Assembly (NCBI RefSeq): GCF_007990545.2
Contig: NZ_AP019829.2
Location: 1,488,001 to 1,552,000, forward strand
DNA: 64,000 nt
Direction of reading: 5' to 3'
DNA from: Leptotrichia wadei
GTDB lineage: Bacteria; Fusobacteriota; Fusobacteriia; Fusobacteriales; Leptotrichiaceae
Made by a program: the position numbers and the translations under genes
The notes under the pieces: generated by a model
Seen by the model: the letters and a program-made list of their open reading frames with translations, nothing else
Told to the model about the DNA's origin: nothing
The model's database searches: none
Shown: positions 27,690 through 37,224 of the stretch, piece by piece
Layout of the letters: each line of letters starts with the position of its first letter
How positions within the stretch are numbered: position 1 is the stretch's first letter

Positions 27690-27717
27690 TTGACTTCGAA
27701 AAAATTTATAGTATACT
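27690..27717 (+). promoter_or_regulatory. Strong promoter-like sequence
   Basis: TTGACT at 27690-27695 and TATACT at 27712-27717 are spaced 16 bases apart. Transcription would start about 220 bases before the acidic secreted-protein gene and cross a decayed family-2 repeat near 27815-27840. The rest of the 27482-27943 space shows nothing else that I can name. Confidence 0.55.
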
Positions 27718-27814
27718 TATAACAAAATAAAATTATTTTTTAATATAATTCAAAATCTTCTCAACTTATTATGGACAATTGCAAAAGCAAACGAACTAAG
27801 AACAGTATTTATCT

Positions 27815-27920
27815 CAAAGAGGGGCAAGATCCCTTGTTAGAGAGCAGAGGAAAATAATAAAGTTAAAAATTTAAAAATACTGTGTCTATTGGAATTTTTA
27901 GACTTTTACAAATAACTAAA
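27815..27920. repeat. Decayed family-2 repeat and inverted flank
   Basis: The core AGGGGCAAGATCCCTTG is a shortened form of the family palindrome. Near 27890-27920, ATTGGAATTTTTAGACTTTTACAAATA is the inverse of the TATTTGTAAAA flank seen beside the copies at 24719 and 26390. It forms the leader of the acidic secreted-protein gene. Confidence 0.4.
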
Positions 27921-27943
27921 ATCTATTCTAAAAGGAGAAAAGT

Positions 27944-28324
27944 ATGAAAATAAAAAATAAAATTTTTATGTTGGGAATATTAGTATTAATATCAATAAAT
28001 ACAAATGCTGGATGGGCAAAATATAGAGATAAAATTGTAAACGGAGTAAAAAAATCCTTAAAAAAAGATCATTCCCAAAATAATCATACCAGCAGTAATA
28101 ATTACACCCAAAATTATTCCAATATTTATTATAACGATTATGACAACGATGATGATTACTATGATAATGATGAAGACGATAGCTACGATAACAGCGATTC
28201 TTATTATGATAACGACAATTACGATGATAATGAAGACTACTATGATGAAAATAATGATGAATATAATTATGACGATGATGGTTATGATACTGGAGATTCT
28301 TACGATGATTATTATGAAGATTAG
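27944..28324 (+). CDS. Secreted Asp/Asn/Tyr-rich low-complexity protein
   Basis: The 126-residue protein has a signal peptide (IKNKIFMLGILVLISINTNA, cleavage near residue 23). A short basic segment (KIVNGVKKSLKKDH) follows, then about 75 residues almost entirely of Asp, Asn, Tyr and Glu. The mature tail is extremely acidic, and repeats of the DDYYDND type suggest expansion by slippage. AAGGAGAA precedes the ATG. No known domain is present. A metal- or calcium-binding or surface-coating role is conceivable but unproven. A related coding remnant without a start lies downstream at 28421-28585. Confidence 0.75.
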   Translation: MKIKNKIFMLGILVLISINTNAGWAKYRDKIVNGVKKSLKKDHSQNNHTSSNNYTQNYSNIYYNDYDNDDDYYDNDEDDSYDNSDSYYDNDNYDDNEDYYDENNDEYNYDDDGYDTGDSYDDYYED

Positions 28325-28351
28325 TTTCATAGGATATAATTAATAATAGAT

Positions 28352-28402
28352 ATATTCGGTAATCTAAGTTTTTTATCTATTCGAGAGGTCAAGATCCTCT
28401 TG
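28352..28402. repeat. Family-2 repeat, left half
   Basis: A TATTCGGTAATCTAAG left end is followed by the core CGAGAGGTC-AA-GATCCTCTTG, in which paired changes keep much of the stem. The right half has been lost or replaced by the coding remnant that follows. Confidence 0.55.
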
Positions 28403-28420
28403 TTTGTGGAAAATAATTAG

Positions 28421-28585
28421 AAAGCACATGGAGAAAATGTAGATTATAGTTCTGATTATAATTATAATCATGGTGAAGATACTTCCAGAAATCAATGGAT
28501 ATACAATAATGATTCAGTAACTCAAAGATATAAAAATAAATATCGTGAAAAAATACTTATTCATGCTCAAATATCGTATAGCTAA
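28421..28585 (+). pseudogene. Remnant related to the acidic secreted protein
   Basis: A 54-codon open stretch without any start codon reads HGENVDYSSDYNYNHGED and continues to a TAA. A TAG stop lies immediately upstream in frame. The Asp/Tyr/Asn bias resembles the neighbour at 27944, which suggests the tail of a decayed paralogue. The rest of the 28586-28896 space holds the promoter of the next gene and is otherwise AT-rich and featureless. Confidence 0.35.
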
Positions 28586-28896
28586 AAATAAGAAAAAGAA
28601 AAGTACAAAATTCAAACAATGATGATGAAGGTTAGGATGATTTAATTTAATTTAATTTTAAATAAAAAATTAATAAATCAGTGTGGAAATATTCGTTTTT
28701 TTTATTGCTTTTAATTTTAATCATTTATAAAATATATTAATAATATATATATTGTATATTACTTTACCTCTGTTTTTTTTAAAATATTTATTTCTTTATA
28801 ACAAAACATTTTCAAAGCCAAAAAAAATTAAAATAATATAAAAATATTGTATAATTTATTAAAATGTAAAAAGGTAAATTTTAAGGAGGAGTCGAA

Positions 28897-29544
28897 ATGA
28901 AAAAAGTATTGGCAATTACTATGTTATCATTATTAGCATTGGTTTCTTGTACAACTGCTACTGATGGAACTAGAAAAGTTAGTAAAACTGGAATTGGTGC
29001 AGGAATTGGTGCGGCTGCAGGAGCTGCTATTGGACAAGCTATTGGGAAAGATACAAAAGGTACATTGATTGGTACAGCTGGAGGAGCTGCCATTGGTGCG
29101 GCTATTGGAAATATTTTTGACAGACAAGAAAAGGAATTAAGAGATAAATTAAAAGGTACTGGTGTAGATGTAAAAAGAACTGGTGAAGGTGAAATCAAAT
29201 TGACAGCACCTGAAAACATTACTTTTGACACAAACAGCTACGTAGTTAAACCACAATTTAGAAATACATTGGATTCGGTGGCAACTGTGTTAAACACTTA
29301 TCCTGATTCAACAATTGTAGTTTCAGGACATACTGATACAACAGGAAATGATACAATTAACAATCCACTTTCTGTAAATCGTGCAAGTTCAGTAGCATCT
29401 TATCTTGAATCACAAGGGATTTTAGCTTCAAGAATAACTTCACGTGGTTATGGAAGCAAACAGCCAATTGCAAGTAATGCGACAGAAGCTGGGAGAGCTC
29501 AAAATAGAAGAGTTGAAATTGCTATAATTGCAAATCAAAAATAA
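28897..29544 (+). CDS. OmpA-domain lipoprotein with glycine-zipper region
   Basis: The 215-residue protein has a lipobox ALVSC with lipidation at Cys18. A glycine/alanine-rich glycine-zipper segment follows (residues about 33-75, repeated GAAAGAAIG patterns). The C-terminal OmpA peptidoglycan-binding domain includes ENITFDTNSYVVKPQF, VVSGHTDTTGND near residue 142 and NRRVEIAI at the end. It most likely anchors the outer membrane to peptidoglycan, like YiaD/Pal-type proteins. A -10 box TATAAT lies near 28850 and AAGGAGGA precedes the ATG. A strong terminator follows, so it is monocistronic. Confidence 0.93.
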   Translation: MKKVLAITMLSLLALVSCTTATDGTRKVSKTGIGAGIGAAAGAAIGQAIGKDTKGTLIGTAGGAAIGAAIGNIFDRQEKELRDKLKGTGVDVKRTGEGEIKLTAPENITFDTNSYVVKPQFRNTLDSVATVLNTYPDSTIVVSGHTDTTGNDTINNPLSVNRASSVASYLESQGILASRITSRGYGSKQPIASNATEAGRAQNRRVEIAIIANQK

Positions 29545-29557
29545 TTGAAAAATTTTT

Positions 29558-29600
29558 AGGAGTTTTTTCAAATTGAGTTTTGAATTAACTCCTTTTTTTT
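29558..29600 (+). terminator. Terminator of the OmpA-like gene
   Basis: AGGAGTT pairs with AACTCCT, with an inner TTCAAA/TTTTGAA arm, and eight T residues follow. It ends the OmpA-lipoprotein transcript. Confidence 0.85.
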
Positions 29601-29649
29601 CTAGTTCTAACTATATTTTTACTTAACTTATTTTCTTTAAATGATGAAT

Positions 29650-29746
29650 TTATACTATTTTCTATTTAAACAGTAAACTGGTTACATAATTCCTTGTTAG
29701 TAAATAATGAAATATAACTTCTATTTTTAAACGGAATTTAGTATAA
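29650..29746. repeat. Family-1 MITE-like repeat, copy D
   Basis: This 97-bp element begins TTATACTATTTTCTATTTAA and ends TTTTTAAACGGAATTTAGTATAAG. It lies directly before the ribosome site of the next gene. The nearest relative is the copy at 22905-22997. Confidence 0.6.
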
Positions 29747-29772
29747 GATAAATTTCTATTCAGGAGGTTTTT

Positions 29773-30591
29773 ATGAGAAAAGGCATATTATCAAAATTTA
29801 TAATATTAATGGGATTTTTATTTAGTTTTGCTTTAAATGCTGGAAATAAGGAGAATTTTAATAATTTTGAAAAGTTTTCAGCCAGAATGTCAAATAATCC
29901 AGATTATATCAGTTATGAGATAATTTCAGGAAATGGAAATAAATATACTGTTCAGCTGAATGTTGGAAATTATTTGGCTTTTATGCCTTCAAGATATGCA
30001 GCAGTCAATGTTTATGAATTTTTGTCTGACACTTTGAAAAAAGATTTTAAAATTATAAAAATAAATAAAAAGGGAAAAATAACAAATGAGTCAAAAATTA
30101 TAAAATATTCGCCAAATGATTTTTTTTCTAATTATACAGAAAATACAGATTCTGAAAAGGCTGAAATGAAATCAATGGGAATGGTATTTGCAGGTGTGAA
30201 AAATGTCGGTGCGGGCGAATATAAAATAACTGCTTATGGAAATAAAGGAATTTCTGGTGGGATTGACAGTAAAGGATTAAATTGGCTGAATTTAGCGTTT
30301 ATTCCGACAAATTCAGCATTTTATATAAAAATAAATAATGATAAAAATCTTGTATGGAGTCCAAATCGTGATTATAGGAGTATTCAATATACTTTTTCAA
30401 TAGAAAATGGAAAAATTGAAGTTGTAGATAAAAAAGGAAAACATTATATGTCAATTTATCAAAAAGATAATTCTTTGTTTGTTGAAATGGCAAAATACAA
30501 TGTTGAATTCAAAATAAATCAGGCTCAAAATCAGCTGGAATATTGGATAAATCATAAATTAAAGTATGTAGAAAAATATCAAATTATTTAA
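29773..30591 (+). CDS. Secreted protein of unknown function
   Basis: The 272-residue protein has an N-terminal signal peptide (SKFIILMGFLFSFALNA, cleavage near residue 23) and no further membrane segments. The mature part is rich in Lys, Asn, Tyr and beta-forming stretches, with paired motifs such as AFMPSRYAAVNVYEFL near residue 68 and AFYIKINNDKNLVWSPNRDYRSIQYTF near 187. I do not recognise a family. CAGGAGG precedes the ATG. It lies between the OmpA-like gene and the phosphate cotransporter gene, both separately transcribed as far as can be seen. Confidence 0.8.
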   Translation: MRKGILSKFIILMGFLFSFALNAGNKENFNNFEKFSARMSNNPDYISYEIISGNGNKYTVQLNVGNYLAFMPSRYAAVNVYEFLSDTLKKDFKIIKINKKGKITNESKIIKYSPNDFFSNYTENTDSEKAEMKSMGMVFAGVKNVGAGEYKITAYGNKGISGGIDSKGLNWLNLAFIPTNSAFYIKINNDKNLVWSPNRDYRSIQYTFSIENGKIEVVDKKGKHYMSIYQKDNSLFVEMAKYNVEFKINQAQNQLEYWINHKLKYVEKYQII

Positions 30592-30758
30592 ATAAAATTT
30601 ATCAAATAAATTTTATAAATTTTGAATTACATACTATTTTTTATTTGAAATTCTAGTAAAAAAAAGTAGAAAATTGAAAAAAAATATGGTATAAATACAA
30701 CGTGATAGAATTTTTAAAACTAAAATAAAAAAATAAAAATAAAGAGAGGATTGATTTG

Positions 30759-32399
30759 ATGAATGCGATTAATTATCAGCAAATGGCATTTGGATTTTTA
30801 GGTGGATTAGGATTATTTCTATTCTGTATAAAATATATGGGAGATGGGCTGCAAATGGCGGCAGGAGACAGGCTTAGATATATTTTGGATAAATATACGA
30901 CTTCACCGTTTTTAGGGGTTCTAGTTGGAATACTTGTAACAGCGTTAATACAATCAAGTTCAGGTACATCAGTTATTACAATTGGATTAGTTGGAGCAGG
31001 TCTTTTAACTTTGCGGCAAGCTATCGGAATTATTATGGGTGCCAATATTGGTACGACAATTACAACATTTATTATTGGATTTAATATTACCGAATATGCA
31101 TTGCCAATATTATTTTTAGGAGCGGCATGTCTATTTTTTATAAAAAATAATTTTATAAATAATTTAGGTAGGATTTTATTTGGGTTTGGGGGAATATTCT
31201 TTGCATTGACTTTGATGTCTAAAGCAATGGAACCGCTTAAACATTTGCCAGCATTTACAGAATTGACAATAAAACTTAGTCATAGTCCAGTTTTAGGGGT
31301 ATTTATTGGAACAATGATTACAATGCTTGTTCAGGCTTCGAGTGCTACAATTAGTATTCTGCAGAATGTCTATCAAGAGCATCTTATAACATTAAAAGCT
31401 GCACTGCCTGTTCTTTTTGGTGATAATATTGGAACAACAATAACAGCTATAATCGCAGTAATTGGAGCTAATACTTCAGCAAAGAGGCTTGCATTGTCAC
31501 ATACAATGTTTAACGTCATTGGAACAGTATTTTTTATGATTATGTTATCGCCATTTTCAATTTTTGTAGAAACAATGTCAAAAATTCTTCATTTGAATCC
31601 GAAGGTTACAATAGCATTTGCACATGGTTCATTTAATATCATAACAACAGTTCTGTTATTTCCATTTATTGGTGTTCTAGAATATATTGTCGTAAAATTG
31701 ATTAAAGAAAAAGATGAGGATGTTGTAGAACATCAACCACGATTTTTGGATGCGGCGCTAATTCATACACCAGCGATTGCATTGGGTCAAGTAAAACAAG
31801 AAATGTTATCAATGATTTCAATTGCAGTAAAAAATCTTAGCAGATCAATTGATTTTTTCCATGAACATAATGAAAAAGTTGCTGAAAAGGTGGAAAAAAC
31901 AGAAGAAGCAATAAATAATATTGATCAGGAAATTACAAAATATTTGACAACATTGTCACAGGAACATATAACTGAAAAAGATGGAGAAGAAATTAGCATG
32001 TATCTAGATATGTGCCGTGATGTGGAACGTATTGGAGATCATGCGATTGGAATTGTAAGAGATGTCAGATATGAAATTAAGAAAAAACTGGTATTTACTG
32101 AAACAGCTCATAAAGAAGTGCAAAAATTATTTTTAATTTCAAAAGAAATAATAGAAACAGCTGAAGCAGCACTTAAAAACGATGATACAGAAAAAGCCTT
32201 TACAGTAGTTGATTTGCATAATAAACTTTATGCAAAAGAAAAAGAAGTAAGAAAGGCTCATATAAAACGTGTGAGCAAGCAAGAATGTGATGTAAAAGCT
32301 GGACTTTACTATATAGATGTTGTATCTCATTTTACAAGAATTGGAGATCATGCCAGAAACTTAGTTGAAAAAATGATTGAAAATAAAACTGTTAAATAA
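30759..32399 (+). CDS. Na+/phosphate cotransporter with PhoU-like domain
   Basis: The 546-residue protein has about nine membrane segments in the first 340 residues. They include the duplicated NptA/PNaS motifs: QSSSGTSVITIGLVGAGLL with GANIGTT near residues 66-105, and QASSATISIL with GDNIGTT near 190-225. The C-terminal 200 residues form a PhoU-like helical domain (GDHAIGIVRDV near 426, IGDHARNLVEKM near the end). It probably imports phosphate with sodium; the PhoU part may regulate transport. I chose ATG 30759 with AGAGAGG upstream rather than the TTG just before it. A terminator follows at 32421. Confidence 0.92.
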   Translation: MNAINYQQMAFGFLGGLGLFLFCIKYMGDGLQMAAGDRLRYILDKYTTSPFLGVLVGILVTALIQSSSGTSVITIGLVGAGLLTLRQAIGIIMGANIGTTITTFIIGFNITEYALPILFLGAACLFFIKNNFINNLGRILFGFGGIFFALTLMSKAMEPLKHLPAFTELTIKLSHSPVLGVFIGTMITMLVQASSATISILQNVYQEHLITLKAALPVLFGDNIGTTITAIIAVIGANTSAKRLALSHTMFNVIGTVFFMIMLSPFSIFVETMSKILHLNPKVTIAFAHGSFNIITTVLLFPFIGVLEYIVVKLIKEKDEDVVEHQPRFLDAALIHTPAIALGQVKQEMLSMISIAVKNLSRSIDFFHEHNEKVAEKVEKTEEAINNIDQEITKYLTTLSQEHITEKDGEEISMYLDMCRDVERIGDHAIGIVRDVRYEIKKKLVFTETAHKEVQKLFLISKEIIETAEAALKNDDTEKAFTVVDLHNKLYAKEKEVRKAHIKRVSKQECDVKAGLYYIDVVSHFTRIGDHARNLVEKMIENKTVK

Positions 32400-32420
32400 T
32401 AAATTTTAAAAAAAATTATG

Positions 32421-32450
32421 AAAATGGGCTGATATAGCCTATTTTATTTT
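32421..32450 (+). terminator. Terminator after the phosphate cotransporter gene
   Basis: AAAATGGGCT pairs with AGCCTATTTT (one G-T pair) around a five-base loop and runs into ATTTT on the plus strand. Confidence 0.7.
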
Positions 32451-32543
32451 GGAAAATACCAAAGTTTTAAATATTATTGTATTAGTTAATAAAATAATTT
32501 GATAGGGAAAGTTTCTTATTTTAGAAATAAAGAAAAGACAATA

Positions 32544-32572
32544 TTGAAAAAAACTAATAAATATAGTAAAAT
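32544..32572 (+). promoter_or_regulatory. Probable purA promoter
   Basis: TTGAAA at 32544-32549 and TAAAAT at 32567-32572 are separated by 17 bases, 115 bases ahead of the purA ATG. No purine riboswitch was recognised in the leader. Confidence 0.5.
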
Positions 32573-32683
32573 AAATAGTAAAAAGATAAAAATTTTAATT
32601 TAAATAAAAACATATAAATTTTTTTGATTTTTTACATTTCAATAAAAAAAAGTAAGAAAATTCTAAAAATTTAGGAGGAATGA

Positions 32684-33985
<1,302 letters not shown>

Positions 33986-34070
33986 AAATTTTTGAATTAA
34001 TTGAAATCTATAAAAATATAAGAGAATAAAAGATATTTTTTGAAATTAACTTTAAAAAAAGGAATGATTA

Positions 34071-34547
34071 ATGAAAAAATTATTATTAGTATTGATGTTA
34101 GTTATAGGAGCAATTTCATTTTCAGCTAAAGCACAAAATGTTGGGAAATATAAAGTTAAACAATCTTTAAAAGAAAATGTTGCACAAAATTTATCTTTTG
34201 ATACAATTACGTTAAAATTAAAAGGTACTAAATTGTCAAAAACCGATAAAAATAAAATAGAATTGGAATATGAAAATTTTAAGGCAACTGGAAATAATAA
34301 AAAAGTTTATACAGAAAAAGACTTTCAAGTAAATGGAAAAAATCCAAAAATTATTATAAATAAAACAATTTCCACTGCAATGATGGAAAATTTTGTTAAT
34401 AGTGATGAAGAAATAGTTGTAACAGGGTTTTATGAAAATAATGAAGGAATTAAGTATAAACCATTTAATTTTAGTTTTAGTGTAAATAAAGATGAAGTAA
34501 AAAAGATTTACTTTAAGGATGGGGCAATTTACATTTGGGATAATTAG
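34071..34547 (+). CDS. Small secreted protein of unknown function
   Basis: The 158-residue protein has a clear signal peptide (KKLLLVLMLVIGAISFSAKA, cleavage near residue 21). The mature region is Lys/Asn-rich with alternating hydrophobic residues that suggest a small beta-sandwich (for example ITLKLKGTKLSK and FNFSFSVNKDEVKKIYF). No family is recognised. AAGGAATG precedes the ATG. It is the first of three small exported-protein genes inserted between purA and purB. Confidence 0.75.
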   Translation: MKKLLLVLMLVIGAISFSAKAQNVGKYKVKQSLKENVAQNLSFDTITLKLKGTKLSKTDKNKIELEYENFKATGNNKKVYTEKDFQVNGKNPKIIINKTISTAMMENFVNSDEEIVVTGFYENNEGIKYKPFNFSFSVNKDEVKKIYFKDGAIYIWDN

Positions 34548-34588
34548 TTTTTTAATTTTATAATCTTTTGCTAAGAAAGGAATGAGAA

Positions 34589-35272
34589 ATGAAAAAAGTT
34601 TTAATTTCAATCGTATTTTTAATTTCAATAAATGTATTTGCAGATATTAATAGTGAAATAAAAAATTTGAAGCAACTTAAAGTAGATAATGAATTTATTG
34701 AAGGATATAAAAAGGCAGTAAATGAATTTTCTTCTACGAAAAAATTATCTGACAAATATATGGCAGAATATCTTAATATCGGTATGATTTATTTAAAAAA
34801 TTCAAAATATGATGAAGCAATAGAGCTGTATAATAGAATTTTAAAGAGTAATTTAAAAAATGTAAGTACTAATTATTGGGCTTATTATGGAATTTCATCT
34901 GCGTATTTTTACAAAAAGGATTTTAAAAATTCATTTGAGTATGGGAAAAAAGCGATAGAAATGGATATTAAGCAGAAAAAAGAATTACCGTTCATTCCAA
35001 AAGATGAAATGGAAGATTATAGAAGAAGAAATTTAGCAGAAAGAATTTTTTTATCAGGATACTCACAAGAAAAATATGAAGAAATATTAAATATATTTTT
35101 AGAAACAATCAAAGACGAAAATTATAAAAATGTTATTTCAAAAGATGAGGTAATAATAAAAACATTAGTGAGTGCAACGATGCAAATCAGGAAAAAAGAT
35201 GAAAAACTTTCTGATAAGTATTTGAAAGAATTAGAAAAGTTAAAAATTTTTAAAGTTGTCAAAGTTGATTAA
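34589..35272 (+). CDS. Secreted TPR-like repeat protein
   Basis: The 227-residue protein has a signal peptide (KKVLISIVFLISINVFA, cleavage near residue 18). Helical TPR-like repeats follow: YLNIGMIYLKNSKYDEAIELYNRIL near residues 62-86 and YYGISSAYFYKKDFKNSFEYGKKAIEM near 95-121. The C-terminal part is helical and charged. It would act in the periplasm or at the surface, perhaps as a scaffold. AAAGGAATG precedes the ATG. It follows the preceding small secreted-protein gene by 41 bases, so the two are probably co-transcribed. Confidence 0.75.
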   Translation: MKKVLISIVFLISINVFADINSEIKNLKQLKVDNEFIEGYKKAVNEFSSTKKLSDKYMAEYLNIGMIYLKNSKYDEAIELYNRILKSNLKNVSTNYWAYYGISSAYFYKKDFKNSFEYGKKAIEMDIKQKKELPFIPKDEMEDYRRRNLAERIFLSGYSQEKYEEILNIFLETIKDENYKNVISKDEVIIKTLVSATMQIRKKDEKLSDKYLKELEKLKIFKVVKVD

Positions 35273-35304
35273 AAAAGTAAAATTTGTGTATATGAAGGAG
35301 AATT

Positions 35305-35505
35305 ATGAATAAAATGTTAATTATATTATTTGGGATTTTGACTATTTTATCATATTCTTCCAAAGCTCAAATAATAACATGTTGTAAAAATTGTTATCGT
35401 GAAAATTCACAAATAAAAAATAAAAAGTATGATTGAGAAAAATTAGGGATTGAATTTAACTGGAATTTAGATTCAGAGTATAAATTTACAAAAAATAAAA
35501 AATAA
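35305..35505 (+). pseudogene. Small secreted Cys-rich ORF interrupted by an in-frame TGA
   Basis: AAGGAG five bases upstream and an ATG start open a reading frame whose first 20 residues form a signal peptide (NKMLIILFGILTILSYSSKA). The mature part carries a CCKNC motif (Cys26, 27, 30). A TGA at 35434-35436 ends it at 43 residues. The same frame then stays open for another 22 codons, reading EKLGIEFNWNLDSEYKFTKNKK to a TAA. The sense of the continuation suggests a single TGG-to-TGA change in a 66-residue protein, or a recent split. Recoding is a less likely reading. It is followed 16 bases later by purB. Confidence 0.5.
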
Positions 35506-35521
35506 TTAGGAGGAATTAAAA

Positions 35522-36964
35522 ATGACAGATATGAGCATATATTCAAATCCGTTGGCGGAAAGATATTCTAGTAAGGAGATGTTGCACATTTTTTCACCTG
35601 AGTTTAAGTTTAGAACTTGGAGAAAATTGTGGATAAATTTGGCTGAGGCTGAAAAAGAGCTTGGGCTTGATTTTATTACTGATGAACAAATTGAGGAACT
35701 TAAAAAATATAAAGATGATGTGGATTTTGAAGTTGCAGCAAAATTTGAGAAAAAGTTAAGACACGATGTGATGGCTCATGTGCATACTTATGGAGAACAG
35801 GCGAAAAATGCAAGAAAAATTATTCATTTGGGAGCGACAAGTGCATATGTTGGGGATAATACTGATTTGATTCAAATTAAGGAAGGGCTTTTGGTTGTTA
35901 AAAGAAGAATGCTTACTTTGATTGAAAAAATGAGAGATTTTGCATTGGAATATAAAGACTTGCCGACTTTAGGATTTACTCATTTCCAAGCGGCACAGCT
36001 TACTACTGTTGGAAAAAGAGCGACATTGTGGCTTCATTCGTTACTTCTTGATTTTGAGGAATTGGAATTTAGATTAGAAAACTTGAGATTTAGAGGAGTT
36101 AAAGGAACTACTGGTACACAGGCTAGTTTTAAAGAATTGTTTGAAGGAGATTTTGAAAAAGTAAAACAATTGGATGAATTGGTTACTGAAAAAGCTGGAT
36201 TTAGCAAAAAACAAGGTGTTTCAGGACAGACTTACGATAGAAAAGTAGATGCGCAAATCTTGAATTTATTGTCAAATATTGCTCAATCTTCTCATAAATT
36301 TACGAACGATTTTAGATTGCTTCAACATTTGAAGGAATTAGAAGAGCCATTTGAAAAAAATCAAATTGGGTCAAGTGCGATGGCATACAAGAGAAATCCA
36401 ATGAGAAGTGAAAGAATTTCATCACTTGCAAAATATGTAATTTCAAGCTCACAAACAGGTGCATTAGTTTTTGCAACACAATGGTTTGAAAGAACATTGG
36501 ACGATTCTGCAAGTAAAAGACTTTCAATTCCGCAAGCATTTTTAGCAGTGGACGCAATTTTGATTATTTGGCTTAACATCATGGATGGAGTTGTTGTTTA
36601 TCCAAAAGTAATTGAAACAAACATTCAAAGAGAGTTACCTTTTATGGCAACTGAAAACATCATTATGGAATCAGTAAAAAAAGGAATGGATAGACAGGAA
36701 GTTCATGAAATCATAAGAGAACTTTCGATGGAAGAAACAAAGGAAATTAAATTGAATGGGAAGCCTAACAGATTGATTGACAGAATTATAAAAGACGGTA
36801 GATTAGGTCTGAAAGCAGAAGATATGGAAGGAATCTTGGTTTCTGCTAATTATACTGGATTTGCTGGGCAGCAGACTGAAGATTTTGTGAAGAATGAGAT
36901 TAATCCGATTTTAGATAAGTATAAGGATGAGATTGTGGAGGATAGAGAGGAATTAAGGGTTTAA
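35522..36964 (+). CDS. purB: Adenylosuccinate lyase
   Basis: PurB cleaves SAICAR and adenylosuccinate in purine synthesis. The 480-residue protein shows RYSSKEMLHIFSPEFKFRTWRKLW near the N-terminus, HLGATSAYVGDNTDL near residue 102, TLGFTHFQAAQLTTVGKR near 152, and the fumarase-superfamily signature GSSAMAYKRNPMRSERI near 281, which carries the flexible catalytic serine loop. The length is typical of the longer PurB subgroup. AGGAGG precedes the ATG. It is on the same strand as purA, with small secreted-protein genes between them. Confidence 0.96.
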   Translation: MTDMSIYSNPLAERYSSKEMLHIFSPEFKFRTWRKLWINLAEAEKELGLDFITDEQIEELKKYKDDVDFEVAAKFEKKLRHDVMAHVHTYGEQAKNARKIIHLGATSAYVGDNTDLIQIKEGLLVVKRRMLTLIEKMRDFALEYKDLPTLGFTHFQAAQLTTVGKRATLWLHSLLLDFEELEFRLENLRFRGVKGTTGTQASFKELFEGDFEKVKQLDELVTEKAGFSKKQGVSGQTYDRKVDAQILNLLSNIAQSSHKFTNDFRLLQHLKELEEPFEKNQIGSSAMAYKRNPMRSERISSLAKYVISSSQTGALVFATQWFERTLDDSASKRLSIPQAFLAVDAILIIWLNIMDGVVVYPKVIETNIQRELPFMATENIIMESVKKGMDRQEVHEIIRELSMEETKEIKLNGKPNRLIDRIIKDGRLGLKAEDMEGILVSANYTGFAGQQTEDFVKNEINPILDKYKDEIVEDREELRV

Positions 36965-37030
36965 TTTAGGAAAATTTCTAAAAAATTAATCTCTTGAATA
37001 AAAATTTGATTATTAATTTATAAACTGTAT

Positions 37031-37153
37031 TAATACTATTCCCCGTTTAAAAAGTGAATATTTATTTTAATTATTTAAAAAAAAATATTAGATTTAATCT
37101 AAGTAAAAAGATTTATAATGTATTCGTTATTCAAATGGGGGTTAGTATAAATT
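37031..37153. repeat. Family-1 MITE-like repeat, copy B
   Basis: This 123-bp element begins TAATACTATTCCCCGTTTAA and ends TTCAAATGGGGGTTAGTATAA. It is clearly related along its length to the copy at 2516-2638, sharing for example the AAAAAGATTT-TAAT-TATTCGTTATT block. It occupies most of the purB to Sel1-gene gap. Confidence 0.7.
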
Positions 37154-37224
37154 ATGTCTTAAATTTTTGTGTTTTAAAAGTTTTGGGCACAATTTAATTA
37201 TATTAATAAAAAAGGAGTAAAGTA

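Noticed and set aside
28058-28330. Open frame antisense to the acidic protein, a long Ile/Val-rich string
   Set aside because: It is the mirror of the GAT/AAT/TAT repeats; it has no ribosome site and an implausible composition.
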